The position numbers were made by a program, and so were the translations under genes. Shown piece by piece: positions 23,578-32,401 of a stretch of 34,280 nt of DNA (the stretch's first letter is position 1; each line of letters starts with the position of its first letter). The notes beneath the pieces are model-generated. The model was given only the letters and a program-made list of their open reading frames with translations, did no database searches and was not told where the DNA came from. The DNA comes from Cephaloticoccus primus (GTDB lineage: Bacteria; Verrucomicrobiota; Verrucomicrobiia; Opitutales; Opitutaceae): contig NZ_LSZQ01000002.1 of assembly GCF_001580015.1 (NCBI RefSeq), forward strand, positions 1 to 34,280. The letters are read 5' to 3'.

Positions 23578-24837
23578 ATGACTCCCCACACGCCAGAGCC
23601 GACCGCCGACGCAGCCCCCCCCATCCTGACCGTTAAAGACCTCGTCACGACCTTTGACACCGATGCGGGCCGGCTCACCGCGGTAGACGGCGTGAGCTTC
23701 TCGGTGCGGCGCGGGCGCACGCTCGGCCTCGTTGGCGAGTCCGGCTGCGGCAAGAGCGTCACCGCCTGCTCCATCATGCGCCTGCTCCCCCAGCCGATGG
23801 GCCGGATCGCCAGCGGCCAAATCCTCTTCGACGGTCAAGACCTCGTCACCGCGCCGCCCGAACACATGCTCAAGGTGCGCGGCGGGCAGATCGGCATGAT
23901 TTTTCAGGAGCCGATGACCGCGCTAAACCCCGTGCACACCATTGGCCGCCAGCTCAGCGAAGTCTTCTTGCTGCACCGCACCCGCGACCGCCGCGAGGCG
24001 CTCGCCCTCTCCGCCGGGATCCTGGCCAAAGTCGGCATCCCCTCGCCCGAAGTACGGCTCGGCGAGTACCCGCACCAACTCTCCGGCGGCATGCGCCAGC
24101 GAGTCGTCATCGCAATGGCGCTCGCCTGCAAACCCGCAGTCGTCATCGCCGATGAGCCGACCACCGCGCTCGACGTCACCATCCAGGCACAAATCCTCGA
24201 GCTCATGCAGTCGCTCCAGCGCGAGATGGGCATGGCGATCCTGCTGATCACGCACGACCTCGGCGTCATCGCCGAGATGTGCGACGACATCGTCGTCATG
24301 TACGCGGGCCGGATCGCCGAGGCCGGGCCCGTCGAAGAAATCTTTGCCGCGCCGCGCCACCCCTACACGCGCGGCTTGCTCGACTCGATCCCGCGCCTCT
24401 CCACACCGCGCAAGGCCCGGCTCAACACCATCGAAGGCATGGTGCCCGGCCTCGCCGATATGCCGACGGGCTGCCGTTACCAAAACCGCTGCCCCTGGCG
24501 GGCCGACATCTGCGCCAGCCCGCCGCCCGAGCAGGTCATCGTGCCTGCCGCCACCGCGCCCGGAACGACAAAGGCCGGCCCCCGCGACAGCAGGGAAAAC
24601 CCCGTTGCAGGTACCCCATGTCGCGAGAGCAGAGCCGCAGACTCTTTCCTCTGGCCAAAGGCGCTAAGCCCGAGACACCAACAATCGACCCCTGCGACAG
24701 CAGGGAAGAACAACCCAGCGCACCACCCATGTCGCGAGAGCGTAAATGGAGGGGCACCTCACCCCGCAGCCGCGAGGGTCGCTTGCCACCGCTGGCAGGA
24801 GCTGCCGACCTACCGCCGCCCCGACCACCCCTTATGA
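23578..24837 (+). CDS. peptide ABC transporter ATPase 1 (YejF N-half / OppD-like)
   Basis: A 419-residue ATPase from ATG 23578; a TTG at 23518 in a TTGA overlap with yejA would add 20 residues. Walker A GESGCGKS (53-60), Q-loop Q110, signature LSGGM (168-172), Walker B VVIADE (188-193) and H226 are intact. The oligopeptide C-terminal domain has C299, C305, C312 and C403, in the spacing linked to an iron-sulfur cluster in DppD-type ATPases. Between C312 and RVACHRWQEL (400-409) lies an insert of about 75 residues encoded by two palindromic F2 repeats, yet the family-typical end is kept in frame. E. coli YejF is one protein with two ATPase halves; here they are separate genes. Confidence 0.92.
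   Translation: MTPHTPEPTADAAPPILTVKDLVTTFDTDAGRLTAVDGVSFSVRRGRTLGLVGESGCGKSVTACSIMRLLPQPMGRIASGQILFDGQDLVTAPPEHMLKVRGGQIGMIFQEPMTALNPVHTIGRQLSEVFLLHRTRDRREALALSAGILAKVGIPSPEVRLGEYPHQLSGGMRQRVVIAMALACKPAVVIADEPTTALDVTIQAQILELMQSLQREMGMAILLITHDLGVIAEMCDDIVVMYAGRIAEAGPVEEIFAAPRHPYTRGLLDSIPRLSTPRKARLNTIEGMVPGLADMPTGCRYQNRCPWRADICASPPPEQVIVPAATAPGTTKAGPRDSRENPVAGTPCRESRAADSFLWPKALSPRHQQSTPATAGKNNPAHHPCRESVNGGAPHPAAARVACHRWQELPTYRRPDHPL
24569..24640 (+). repeat. F2 palindromic repeat inside ATPase 1, degenerate copy
   Basis: GCGACAGCAGGGAA, a roughly 18-nt spacer and CCATGTCGCGAGAG match the better copy at 24671-24763. The hairpin stem is weakened by one mismatch. It encodes part of the insert of ATPase 1. 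Confidence 0.6.
24671..24763 (+). repeat. F2 palindromic repeat inside ATPase 1
   Basis: The 79-nt core (24671-24749) matches 24956-25034 with 10 differences and no gaps. Its parts are CGAGACACCAACA, a CCCTGC-GACA-GCAGGG hairpin, CAACCCAGCG and TCGCGAGAGCGTAAATGG. It is read here in a different frame from the copy in the DMT gene. Confidence 0.8.
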
Positions 24838-25925
24838 ACACCGCGCCAAACCCCAGCGCATCCGCCCTGCCGACCTCCGTCGAGCCACCGCACTGCTCGC
24901 CCATCTCGCCCGTTGTGCCCGTTGCACCAACCGGGCCAGCCCCCCGCACACCGCCCGAGACACCAACAGTCGGCCCCTGCACCAGCGGGGAAGAGCAACC
25001 CAGCGTGCCACCCAAGTCGCGCGAGCGTAAATGGCAAGGGGCGCCACGCCCCGTGCCTCGCCCCGCAGACCGCAGCGCCGCGCTGTTCATGCTCGGCAGT
25101 GCACTCGGGTTTGCCGCGATGGTGGTCTTCATCCGGCTGGCCTCCAGCAGCACGCCGAGCACCGAGATCGCGTTTTTCCGCAACTTCTTCGGCCTGCTCA
25201 CGCTGCTGCCGATCACCCTGCGGCCCGGGCAGCCCTTCCCGCGCACCCGCCATATTGGCCGCTACCTGCTGCGCACCAGTATCGGCCTCACGTCAATGCT
25301 GTGCGCGTTTTGGGTGATCGCGCACCTGCCGCTCGCGCAGGCGGTTTCGCTGTCCTACTCCGCGCCGATCTTCGTCACCCTCGGCGCGGTCTTCCTGCTG
25401 CGCGAGGTGGTGCGCATCCGCCGATGGGCTGCGGTCGTCGCAGGCTTCGGCGGCGTGCTGGTGATTCTGCAACCCTGGGGCCACGCCTTCACTCCGGCGA
25501 TGCTCGTCGCCGTGCTCGCCGCCCTCTTGACCGCCACGGTCTCGATCCAGAACAAGCAGCTCGCGCAGCTCGACCCGCCCGAAACCGTCGTGCTCTACAC
25601 CTACCTGTTTTGGGTGCCCATGTCGCTGCCGCTGGCCCTCTGGCAATGGCAGTGGCCAGCCGGCCTCGGCTGGCTGTGGTTAATCGGCACCGGCATCTTC
25701 GGCACGTTGGGCCAGCTGCTCTGGGTGCGCGCGCTGCGCATCGGCGAAGTCTCCGCGCTACAGCCCATCAGCTTTATCCAGCTGCCCGTGGTCGTGCTGT
25801 TCGGCTGGTGGCTGTTCGACGAAACCCCAGACCGCTGGACGCCCATCGGCGCCGCCATCATCCTGGCGGCCAACACCTACATCGCCCGCCGCGAAGCGCG
25901 GCTCGCATCCGAAAAAACAGCATGA
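24834..25925 (+). CDS. DMT/EamA-family permease
   Basis: A 363-residue protein from ATG 24834, overlapping the ATPase 1 stop as ATGA. Residues about 82-355 hold ten hydrophobic segments in two EamA repeats (SALGFAAMVVFIRLAS at the first, LGQLLWVRALRIGEVSALQP in the second), typical of drug/metabolite exporters. The first 75 residues are Pro/Thr/Ser-rich and include an F2 repeat, so the functional start may be GTG 25053, just before PRPADRSAALF. Substrate unknown. Its place between two ATPase genes of a peptide importer suggests cotranscription, perhaps to export a product of peptide uptake; that role is speculation. Confidence 0.88.
   Translation: MNTAPNPSASALPTSVEPPHCSPISPVVPVAPTGPAPRTPPETPTVGPCTSGEEQPSVPPKSRERKWQGAPRPVPRPADRSAALFMLGSALGFAAMVVFIRLASSSTPSTEIAFFRNFFGLLTLLPITLRPGQPFPRTRHIGRYLLRTSIGLTSMLCAFWVIAHLPLAQAVSLSYSAPIFVTLGAVFLLREVVRIRRWAAVVAGFGGVLVILQPWGHAFTPAMLVAVLAALLTATVSIQNKQLAQLDPPETVVLYTYLFWVPMSLPLALWQWQWPAGLGWLWLIGTGIFGTLGQLLWVRALRIGEVSALQPISFIQLPVVVLFGWWLFDETPDRWTPIGAAIILAANTYIARREARLASEKTA
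24956..25050 (+). repeat. F2 palindromic repeat inside the DMT gene
   Basis: The second well-preserved copy: a CCCTGC-ACCA-GCGGGG hairpin, CAACCCAGCG, TCGCGCGAGCGTAAATGG, then GCAAGGGGCGCCACGCCCC. That tail resembles AAATGGCACGTGGCGCCACG in composite elements A-C, which links the two repeat families. Confidence 0.8.
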
Positions 25926-26047
25926 GCTCCACCTCTCCGCGTAAAATGAAAAGGGCTGCGACCCGCGCATGCCGCGAGGCGCAGCTCACCAAATGCAGAG
26001 CCCGCCCACAACACAGCAACACCACTTCAATCCGCGCTCCGGCATGA
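25922..26047 (+). CDS. 41-residue ORF bridging the DMT and ATPase 2 genes
   Basis: ATG 25922 overlaps the DMT stop (ATGA 25922-25925), and its own TGA (26045-26047) overlaps ATG 26044 of ATPase 2 (ATGA again). The peptide is basic (starts [19 protein letters not shown], pI clearly high) with no recognisable domain. Part of the DNA (GCGTAAAATGAAAAGGGC) resembles the tail of the F2 repeat. It could be a real small protein or a translational bridge that carries ribosomes to the ATPase start. Two 4-nt overlaps at once make pure chance less likely. Confidence 0.5.
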   Translation: MSSTSPRKMKRAATRACREAQLTKCRARPQHSNTTSIRAPA

Positions 26048-27288
26048 CGCTCCCCACAACCCAGCCCAGGCCAAGGGCCACCCATCCGGGCGACTCGTCC
26101 CGTTCACCAGTCGTGACCGCAGGAAACGCAGGGGCGGGCGCGCCCAGCCGCGCGGCGGGAAAGGCAAGCGGGGCAAGCGCAACGGGAGGGGCGGGAGCTA
26201 CTAGAGGCGCGGAGCCGCTGCTCGAAGTGCGCGGACTCAAAATGCACTTCCCCGTGCGCGAGGGGCTCTTCCTGCGCGCCAGCCGCAGTAACCGCGCCGT
26301 CGACGGGCTCGACCTCGCGCTCGCCTCGGGCGAGACGCTCGGCCTCGTCGGCGAGTCCGGCTGCGGCAAGTCCACGCTCGGCAAATGCATCGTCCGGCTC
26401 TACCGCCCCACCGCGGGCGAAATCATTTTCCAGGGCAGCGACCTCGCCCACGCCAGTGGCGCCGCGCTCAAAGCCCAGCGCCGCCACCTGCAAATGATTT
26501 TTCAGGATCCGGTCGAGTCGCTCAACTCGCGCCACACCGTGGGCGACATCGTTGCCGAGCCGCTCGCCATCCACGGCCTCGGCGACGCCGCTTGGCGGCA
26601 GGCAAAGGTACGCGAGCTGCTCGACCGCGTGGGCCTGCCCGCAAACGCGGCGACGCGCTTCCCCTTCGAGTTTTCCGGCGGCCAGCGGCAGCGCATCGGC
26701 ATCGCCCGCGCCATCGCGCTGGGCCCCCGCCTCATCGTGTGCGACGAGCCCGTGAGCGCGCTCGACGTGTCGATCCAGTCTCAGGTGCTCAACCTGCTCC
26801 TGGAGCTCCAGCGCGACATGCAGCTCAGCTACCTGTTTATCGCGCACAACCTCGCCGTCGTAAAACACGTGTCCGACCGGATCGCCATCATGTACCTCGG
26901 GAAAATCGTCGAGCTCGCCGAGGCCGACGAAATCTACCGGCGCCCGCGCCACCCCTACACCCGCGCGCTCATCTCCGCGATTCCCGAGCCCGACCCGCTG
27001 CGCAAAAAACAGCGGATCGTCCTTCAGGGCGATGTGCCCTCGCCCATCGATCCGCCCAGCGGCTGCGCCTTTCACCCGCGCTGCCCACACGCCACCGACC
27101 GCTGCAAAATCGAAGCCCCCGCACTGCGCGAGACTTCGCTGGCGGGTGGCGCACACGCACCAAAAGGCACGCGCCAGAATTACGGCAACAGCGAGGGCGA
27201 AAACGACAACGGCAGCAGCCGCGCCGCTCCGGCAGCGCCGCCCCCTCCGGCAGCGCGCCACCAAGTCGCCTGTCACTACGATCTGTGA
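26044..27288 (+). CDS. peptide ABC transporter ATPase 2 (YejF C-half / OppF-like)
   Basis: A 414-residue ATPase from ATG 26044, chosen because it overlaps the preceding small ORF's stop; starts at 25969 or 25993 are possible. After a roughly 57-residue Ala/Gly/Ser-rich leader come [13 protein letters not shown], Walker [10 protein letters not shown] (103-111), the FSGGQRQR signature, [12 protein letters not shown] Walker B and IAHNL. The C-terminal [15 protein letters not shown] and final QVACHYDL are the oligopeptide-transporter tail, split by a polar insert of about 45 residues. FSGGQRQR with [14 protein letters not shown] is typical of the OppF/DppF half. It should pair with ATPase 1 beneath YejB/YejE. 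Confidence 0.92.
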   Translation: MTLPTTQPRPRATHPGDSSRSPVVTAGNAGAGAPSRAAGKASGASATGGAGATRGAEPLLEVRGLKMHFPVREGLFLRASRSNRAVDGLDLALASGETLGLVGESGCGKSTLGKCIVRLYRPTAGEIIFQGSDLAHASGAALKAQRRHLQMIFQDPVESLNSRHTVGDIVAEPLAIHGLGDAAWRQAKVRELLDRVGLPANAATRFPFEFSGGQRQRIGIARAIALGPRLIVCDEPVSALDVSIQSQVLNLLLELQRDMQLSYLFIAHNLAVVKHVSDRIAIMYLGKIVELAEADEIYRRPRHPYTRALISAIPEPDPLRKKQRIVLQGDVPSPIDPPSGCAFHPRCPHATDRCKIEAPALRETSLAGGAHAPKGTRQNYGNSEGENDNGSSRAAPAAPPPPAARHQVACHYDL

Positions 27289-27382
27289 AAACGCGCGGCG
27301 ACAAACAGTCGTCTGCCCGCCGCAGTGCCCACCGCCCCCCAACAGCCGCCCGCGAAACCTCACGAAAACGCCCCGACGCCCG

Positions 27383-27865
27383 ATGCACCCATTTCTGAAA
27401 TGGCCGCTGGCCGCGCTCACCCTCATCGGCTCGATACTCGGCGCCGGGCTCACGCTGCTCACTATCCCGCTCGCACTCGGGCCCAGCGCGGACTCCAGCA
27501 CCACACTGCCCTTCTTTGTCGCGAGTGCCTTCTACGCGCTGGGAATTGTCGCAGGCCTGCGCTTCGCAAACAACGATGCGCGGCGCGGCTTGATGCGGCT
27601 CTACTACGCGCTGCAAATCCCCTGGCTCAGCTCGCCCCTCATCGGCCTGCGCTTCGTCTCGGGCGCCAACGTCAGCGCCGCCCTCATCGGCGGCACGCCC
27701 AGCTTCAGCTACAGCCTCGGCAGCGTATGGCACTTCGGCTCCTCACACGCCGCCCCCTGGGGGCTCGGGCTAAACCTGCTCGCACTCGCCATCCTGTTTC
27801 TCCTGCGCGGCCGCCCACAAAACGGGTCGAAGACCGCTCGCCGCAAAGGCCGCCGGAAAAAATAA
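27383..27865 (+). CDS. small integral membrane protein of unknown function
   Basis: A 160-residue protein from ATG 27383 with hydrophobic segments at about 9-32, 45-62 and 125-142, and possibly one near 85-100. There is no motif I recognise. The last 19 residues are strongly basic (ending ARRKGRRKK) and are encoded partly by AAACGGGTCGAAGACCG, a word belonging to the two-hairpin repeats on the minus strand, so the tail may have been gained by repeat insertion. It is 94 nt after ATPase 2 and may share its transcript. Confidence 0.7.
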   Translation: MHPFLKWPLAALTLIGSILGAGLTLLTIPLALGPSADSSTTLPFFVASAFYALGIVAGLRFANNDARRGLMRLYYALQIPWLSSPLIGLRFVSGANVSAALIGGTPSFSYSLGSVWHFGSSHAAPWGLGLNLLALAILFLLRGRPQNGSKTARRKGRRKK

Positions 27866-27940
27866 CGCGCACACGCCCCAACCGCTCGCCGCCCATAAAA
27901 CAGGGGGCCTCCCGCGCGGGAAAAATCGCCCCACCACCGC

Positions 27941-28030
27941 TGGCGGAGAGGGGGGGATTCGAACCCCCGTTACCCTTGCGGGTAAACCTGATTTCGAGTC
28001 AGGCGCGTTCAACCACTCTGCCACCTCTCC
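27941..28030 (-). tRNA. tRNA-Ser(CGA)
   Basis: On the minus strand GGAGAGG pairs with CCTCTCC. The anticodon stem-loop is CCTGA-CTCGAAA-TCAGG, giving anticodon CGA. A long class II variable arm (TTTACCCGCAAGGGTAAC) and T arm GGGGG-TTCGAAT-CCCCC are present. The discriminator is G, and the next three bases read CCA, so the end appears encoded. The 3' flank holds CCCGCGCGGG and TTTTATGGGCGGCGAG, again repeat-family words. Confidence 0.97.
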
Positions 28031-28170
28031 TTAAAAAAACTCCCCTCCCGAAAAAGAAGGGGCCGCGACCGTAGAACCAGCCCCCACCAGAACAAAAGCA
28101 GAAAACCACCCCACCCGCCAATTTGCCCTGACAAGTCGAAGCTGACGGCGAGGCAACGACTCGCCGCCCA

Positions 28171-28203
28171 TAAAACGGGTCGAAAACCCCACTACGCGTG
28201 GGG
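28171..28203 (-). terminator. two-hairpin terminator-like module, minus orientation
   Basis: On the minus strand CCCCAC-GCGTA-GTGGGG is followed by a GGGT-TTTCG-ACCC hairpin and GTTTTATGGGCGGCGAG. The first hairpin overlaps the 5' end of repeat element C. No minus-strand gene ends close upstream except carB at 28603, about 400 nt away. Confidence 0.45.
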
Positions 28204-28518
28204 CGGCAGGCGGTGCCTGCACCCATTTACTGTGCGGCTTGCTGTCGGGCGTTCCGCCCGACGAACAAGCCGCACAGTTGAATGAACTCCCTGAATGGGG
28301 CTCAGGTGGGAGTTTAACCCGTAAACTTTTCGCCGCGCCCAAATGGGTACGCGCTCCATCCGCATTTGATGCTTCTTCTCCTGTCGCAACGCGACAGGGA
28401 GGCTAATTTGGGAATCGTGTTTCGGCACGCAGTGCCGAAGCCGATTCCCAAATTGAATGGCACGTGGCGCCACGCCACCGCTGCACGCGTAGTGCGGTCT
28501 TCGACCGTTTCATTTGGC
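28189..28518 (+). repeat. composite structured intergenic element, copy C
   Basis: The 44-nt block 28189-28232 is identical to copy B. The next hairpin (28229-28278) has arms ACTGTGCGGCTTG and CAAGCCGCACAGT; two positions differ from copy B and both are compensated on the other arm. Then follow TTAACCCGTAA, CCAAATGGG, CTGTCG-CAACG-CGACAG, and the 13-bp AATTTGGGAATCG stem (28405-28417 with 28442-28454). The stem encloses TTCGGCAC-GCA-GTGCCGAA, and the element closes with AATGGCACGTGGCGCC. The gap 28031-28188, upstream of tRNA-Ser, shows no gene. Confidence 0.8.
28481..28515 (+). terminator. two-hairpin terminator-like module ending copy C
   Basis: CTGCAC-GCGTA-GTGCGG (28481-28497) is followed by CGGTC-TTC-GACCG (28495-28507) and TTTCATTT. 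Both stems differ from those at 14535 and 17620 while keeping pairing and loops. It lies before the convergent end of carB; 28516-28602 holds further GCGCGCGGCTC-type repeat words. Confidence 0.55.
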
Positions 28519-28602
28519 GGCGCACTCGTTGGTGCGCTGTCGGCTTCGACTCGGCTTTCTGGAGCGCGGATCGCTGGCGCGCGGCTCATTGGTGTGTGCG
28601 CG

Positions 28603-31600
28603 TTACTGCACGTTGTCTTTGTATTGCTGGATGGGTTTTACGCCGAGGGGGCCGCTGCGCAGGGCCTGGATGCCGTTGAGGGCGGCGCGCGCGCCGGTGA
28701 TGGAGGTCATGATGCAGACGTTATGCGCGTAGGCGGCGGCGCGGATCGCGTTTTCGTCGCGCCGGGGGATCATGCCGCCGGGGGTATTGATCACCAGCTG
28801 GATCTGGCCGTTTTTGAGCATATCGACGGCGGTCGGGCGGCCTTCGTCGATTTTTGCCAGGCGGGTCACGGGGATGTCGTTATCGGCCAGTGTCCTGGCG
28901 GTGCCACTGGTCGAGAAGAGCGCGAAGCCGAGCGCGGAGAGTTCGCGCGCGAGCTCCACGGCGCGGGCCTTGTCGGCATCTTTGACCGAGAGGAAAACGT
29001 TACCGCTGGTGGGCAGCCCGGGCTTGGCGGCGGCCTGCGCCTTGGCGAAGGCGATGCCGAGATCGGCGTCGAGGCCCATCACCTCGCCAGTCGAGCGCAT
29101 CTCTGGCCCGAGCGTGATCATGGCGCCCGGGAAGCGCACAAAGGGGAAGACGGCTTCCTTCACGCACCAGTGCCTGGGGCTGAGCTCGCGGGTGAAGCCG
29201 AGCTCGGCGAGCGTGCGGCCGGCCATGACTTGCGCGGCGAGCTTGGCGAGCGGCACGCCGATCGCCTTGGCGACGAAGGGTACGGTGCGCGAGGCGCGCG
29301 GGTTGACCTCGAGGACGTAGAGCTGCCCGTCTTTGATCGCGAACTGGATGTTCATGAGGCCCACGACGTTGAGGGCGCGCGCGAGGGCGTGCGTGGCGCG
29401 GCGCACGGTGTCGAGGATCTCGGCGCCGAGCGTGTGCGGGGGCATGACCATCGAGGCGTCGCCGGAGTGCACGCCGGCAAACTCGATGTGCTCGAGCATG
29501 CCGCCGATGACCGAGGTCTCGCCGTCGCTGATGCAGTCTACATCGAGCTCGGTCGCGTCTTCGAGGAACTGGTCGATCAGCACGGGCTTGTCGGGCATGA
29601 CCTCGAAGGCCTGGCGGATGACGGATTGAAACTCCGCCTCGTTGTACACGATGAACATGCCGCGCCCGCCGAGGACGAAGGAGGGCCGCAGCAGCACGGG
29701 GAAGCCGATCTCGCGGGCGAAGCGCAGTGCTTCGTCCTGATTCATCGCCGTGCGGTTAGCGGGCTGCTTGAGGTCGAGCTCGTGCAGGATCGCGGCGAAG
29801 CGCTTGCGGTCTTCGGCGGCATCGATGCTTTCGGGCGAGGTGCCGATGATGTTGACGCCGCGGGCCTTGAGCGCGGAGGCGAGGTTGAGCGGCGTCTGCC
29901 CGCCAAACTGCACAATCGCCCCGTCGCACTTCTCCTGCTCGTAAATCTCCAGGACGTCTTCGAGCGTCAGTGGCTCGAAGTAGAGCCGGTCGCTGGTGTC
30001 GTAGTCGGTCGAGACGGTCTCGGGGTTGCTGTTTACCATCACCGTCTCGTAGCCGATCTCGCGCAGCGCGAAGCTCGCGTGCACGCAACAGTAGTCGAAC
30101 TCGATGCCCTGGCCGATCCGGTTGGGCCCGCCGCCCAGGATCATGATCTTCGGCTTGCCGCTGGGCGGGCTGATCTCGTTTTCGTCGCCATAGCTGGAGT
30201 AATAATAGGGCGTAAACGCCTCAAACTCCGCCGCGCAGGTATCGACCAGCCGGTAGGTCGTAGCGATGCCGAGCTGCTGGCGGCGCGCACGGACGGCCTC
30301 GGGCTCGGCGCCGAGGAAGTGGGCGAGCTGCACATCGGAAAACCCGAACTGCTTGGCGCGGCGCAGCAGCGCGGGCTCGACCGCGGCGAGGGCCGACTCG
30401 CCTGCGGCTCCGCCGGACGCGGCGGGGCGCGACGCGCTTTTCAGCGACCGCTCCATGTCGTAGATCTCGCGCAGTTGGTGGAGGAACCACGGGTCGATTT
30501 TCGAGAGCTCGAAAATCTCGTCCACCGTCATCCCGCTCATGAAGGCATAGCGGATATAGAAAATCCGCTCCGCGTTCGGCGTGGCGAGCCGCGCGCGGAT
30601 CTCGCTCTCCTCGGGCGGTGTATCGAGCCCGTGCTTGCCGCCGCCACCGCCAAAACCGTGCGCGCCGATCTCCAGTGAGCGCAGCGCTTTTTGTATCGAC
30701 TCCTTGAACGTGCGGCCGATCGCCATCGCCTCGCCCACCGACTTCATCGCCGAGGTGAGGGTCGAGTCCGCGTCGGGGAATTTCTCGAAAGTGAAGCGCG
30801 GGATCTTCGTGACCACGTAGTCAATCGTGGGCTCAAAGGACGCGGGCGTGACGCGTGTGATGTCGTTGCGCAGCTCGTCGAGCGTGTAGCCCACGGCGAG
30901 CTTGGCGGCGATTTTGGCAATCGGGAAACCGGTGGCCTTTGAGGCGAGTGCCGAGGAGCGCGATACGCGCGGGTTCATCTCGATCACCACCTGGCGGCCC
31001 GTGCGCGGGTCGAGCGAGAACTGGATGTTCGAGCCGCCCGTCGCCACGCCGATCTCGCGGATCACCGCAAACGACGCGTCGCGCATCGCCTGGTACTCCT
31101 TGTCGCTGAGCGTCATCGCCGGAGCGACCGTGATCGAGTCGCCCGTGTGCACGCCCATCGGGTCGAAGTTTTCAATCGAGCAGATGACCACACACTGATC
31201 CTTGTGGTCGCGCATGACCTCCATCTCGTACTCCTTCCAGCCGAGCAGGCACTCCTCAATGAGTACCTCGTGCACGGGCGAGAGGTCGAGCCCGTTGGCC
31301 GTGATCTGCTCAAACTCCTCGCGATTGTAGGCGATGCCGCCGCCCGCCCCGCCCAGCGTAAACGAAGGCCGGATGATCAGCGGGTAGCTCCCGATCTGCT
31401 CGGCGGCGGCGCGCGCCTCGTCCATCGACTTCACCGTCTTCGAGCGCGCCACATCGAGCCCGATCTTCAGCATCGCCTGCTTGAACAGCTCGCGGTCTTC
31501 GCCCTTGGCGATCGCCTCGGGCTTCGCGCCGAGCATCTCCACGCCGTATTTCTCCAAAATGCCCGCCGCGTGCAGCTCCATCGCAAGGTTCAGCGCCGTC

Positions 31601-31878
31601 TGCCCGCCGAGCGTCGGCAGCAAGGCCGAGGGCCGCTCCGCCGCGATGATCTTCTCCAGAATCTCAACCGTCAGCGGCTCGATATAAGTCACATCCGCGA
31701 ACTCCGGATCGGTCATGATCGTGGCCGGGTTTGAGTTCACGAGCACGATCCGGTAGCCCTCCTCGCGCAGTGCTTTGCAGGCCTGCGTGCCCGAGTAGTC
31801 AAACTCGCAAGCCTGGCCGATCACGATCGGGCCGGCACCAATGATGAGGATGGACTGGATGTCGCTGCGTTTGGGCAT
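28603..31878 (-). CDS. carB: carbamoyl-phosphate synthase large subunit
   Basis: A 1091-residue protein from ATG 31878 ([30 protein letters not shown]-type start), normal CarB length. Two homologous ATP-grasp halves are visible: [15 protein letters not shown] in the first and [15 protein letters not shown] in the second, each followed by its GGQTALNLA or GGQTPLNLA block. The C-terminal MGS-like allosteric domain ends [18 protein letters not shown]. The enzyme makes carbamoyl phosphate from bicarbonate, ammonia (from CarA glutaminase) and two ATP for pyrimidines and arginine. carA is not in this window. The frame is open for another 118 codons upstream, but without CarB similarity. Confidence 0.97.
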   Translation of the reverse strand: MPKRSDIQSILIIGAGPIVIGQACEFDYSGTQACKALREEGYRIVLVNSNPATIMTDPEFADVTYIEPLTVEILEKIIAAERPSALLPTLGGQTALNLAMELHAAGILEKYGVEMLGAKPEAIAKGEDRELFKQAMLKIGLDVARSKTVKSMDEARAAAEQIGSYPLIIRPSFTLGGAGGGIAYNREEFEQITANGLDLSPVHEVLIEECLLGWKEYEMEVMRDHKDQCVVICSIENFDPMGVHTGDSITVAPAMTLSDKEYQAMRDASFAVIREIGVATGGSNIQFSLDPRTGRQVVIEMNPRVSRSSALASKATGFPIAKIAAKLAVGYTLDELRNDITRVTPASFEPTIDYVVTKIPRFTFEKFPDADSTLTSAMKSVGEAMAIGRTFKESIQKALRSLEIGAHGFGGGGGKHGLDTPPEESEIRARLATPNAERIFYIRYAFMSGMTVDEIFELSKIDPWFLHQLREIYDMERSLKSASRPAASGGAAGESALAAVEPALLRRAKQFGFSDVQLAHFLGAEPEAVRARRQQLGIATTYRLVDTCAAEFEAFTPYYYSSYGDENEISPPSGKPKIMILGGGPNRIGQGIEFDYCCVHASFALREIGYETVMVNSNPETVSTDYDTSDRLYFEPLTLEDVLEIYEQEKCDGAIVQFGGQTPLNLASALKARGVNIIGTSPESIDAAEDRKRFAAILHELDLKQPANRTAMNQDEALRFAREIGFPVLLRPSFVLGGRGMFIVYNEAEFQSVIRQAFEVMPDKPVLIDQFLEDATELDVDCISDGETSVIGGMLEHIEFAGVHSGDASMVMPPHTLGAEILDTVRRATHALARALNVVGLMNIQFAIKDGQLYVLEVNPRASRTVPFVAKAIGVPLAKLAAQVMAGRTLAELGFTRELSPRHWCVKEAVFPFVRFPGAMITLGPEMRSTGEVMGLDADLGIAFAKAQAAAKPGLPTSGNVFLSVKDADKARAVELARELSALGFALFSTSGTARTLADNDIPVTRLAKIDEGRPTAVDMLKNGQIQLVINTPGGMIPRRDENAIRAAAYAHNVCIMTSITGARAALNGIQALRSGPLGVKPIQQYKDNVQ

Positions 31879-32233
31879 GGGGGCGTAAAAATCGGCCGAG
31901 GCTTGATAGCCCACTGTGGCCCCGCAAGCCCTCTTCAGGCAGCGCGCGACTCTTTTTTGGTGCGGCCTCGCAAAGTACGCCACATACGCGACGGCGGGCG
32001 CACACAACGCCCACTCCCCAAAGGCCGGCGCGAAAACGACCCAACATGCCGCCAACGAGCGACACGCGCGAAAGAGCAGCCGACGGCGAAGGCTGCCCCC
32101 GGAGCAACGGTCGAAGCCCGCGCCTGGGGAGCGTGCCCAAAAGACCGGCGCGAAAACCGCGTACCTGCACAAAACAGGCGAAGACTGGCTTGACCGCTCC
32201 GCCGCGCCGCCCTGTGTTCTCCCCGCACTCAAT
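31879..32233. other. 355-nt gap between carB and tRNA-Gly, with a direct repeat
   Basis: This is the divergent upstream region of carB and tRNA-Gly. No gene is supported. AAAGGCCGGCGCGAAAAC at 32020-32037 recurs as AAAGACCGGCGCGAAAAC at 32140-32157, exactly 120 nt apart with one mismatch. It also contains GGTCGAAGCCCGCGCC, a repeat-like word. A regulatory leader for carB is possible, but no specific attenuator or riboswitch can be shown. Confidence 0.35.
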
Positions 32234-32307
32234 GCGGGTGTAGTTTAGTGGTAAAACTCCACTCTTCCAAAGTGGCCTCGTCGGTTCGATTCCGTCCACC
32301 CGCACCA
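32234..32307 (+). tRNA. tRNA-Gly(UCC)
   Basis: The acceptor GCGGGTG pairs with CACCCGC. D arm is TAGTTTAGTGGTAAAACT, and the anticodon stem-loop CCACT-CTTCCAA-AGTGG gives anticodon TCC. T arm is CGTCG-GTTCGATT-CCGTC-like with minor mismatches. Discriminator A and an encoded CCA end follow (32304-32307). Confidence 0.97.
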
Positions 32308-32401
32308 GCAGCAAACGCTCAAGGCGGAGGGAGGGCACGCCGAGTGTTCCGTGTGGACTGATGCGTTGTTGCCGGAGCCGACACGCGCCAAGCTGCGGCC
32401 T

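Noticed and set aside
24569-25050. CRISPR-like array in the ATPase 1 / DMT region
   Set aside because: The repeat units are unevenly spaced, diverged, lie inside coding sequence and have no regular spacers or cas genes nearby.
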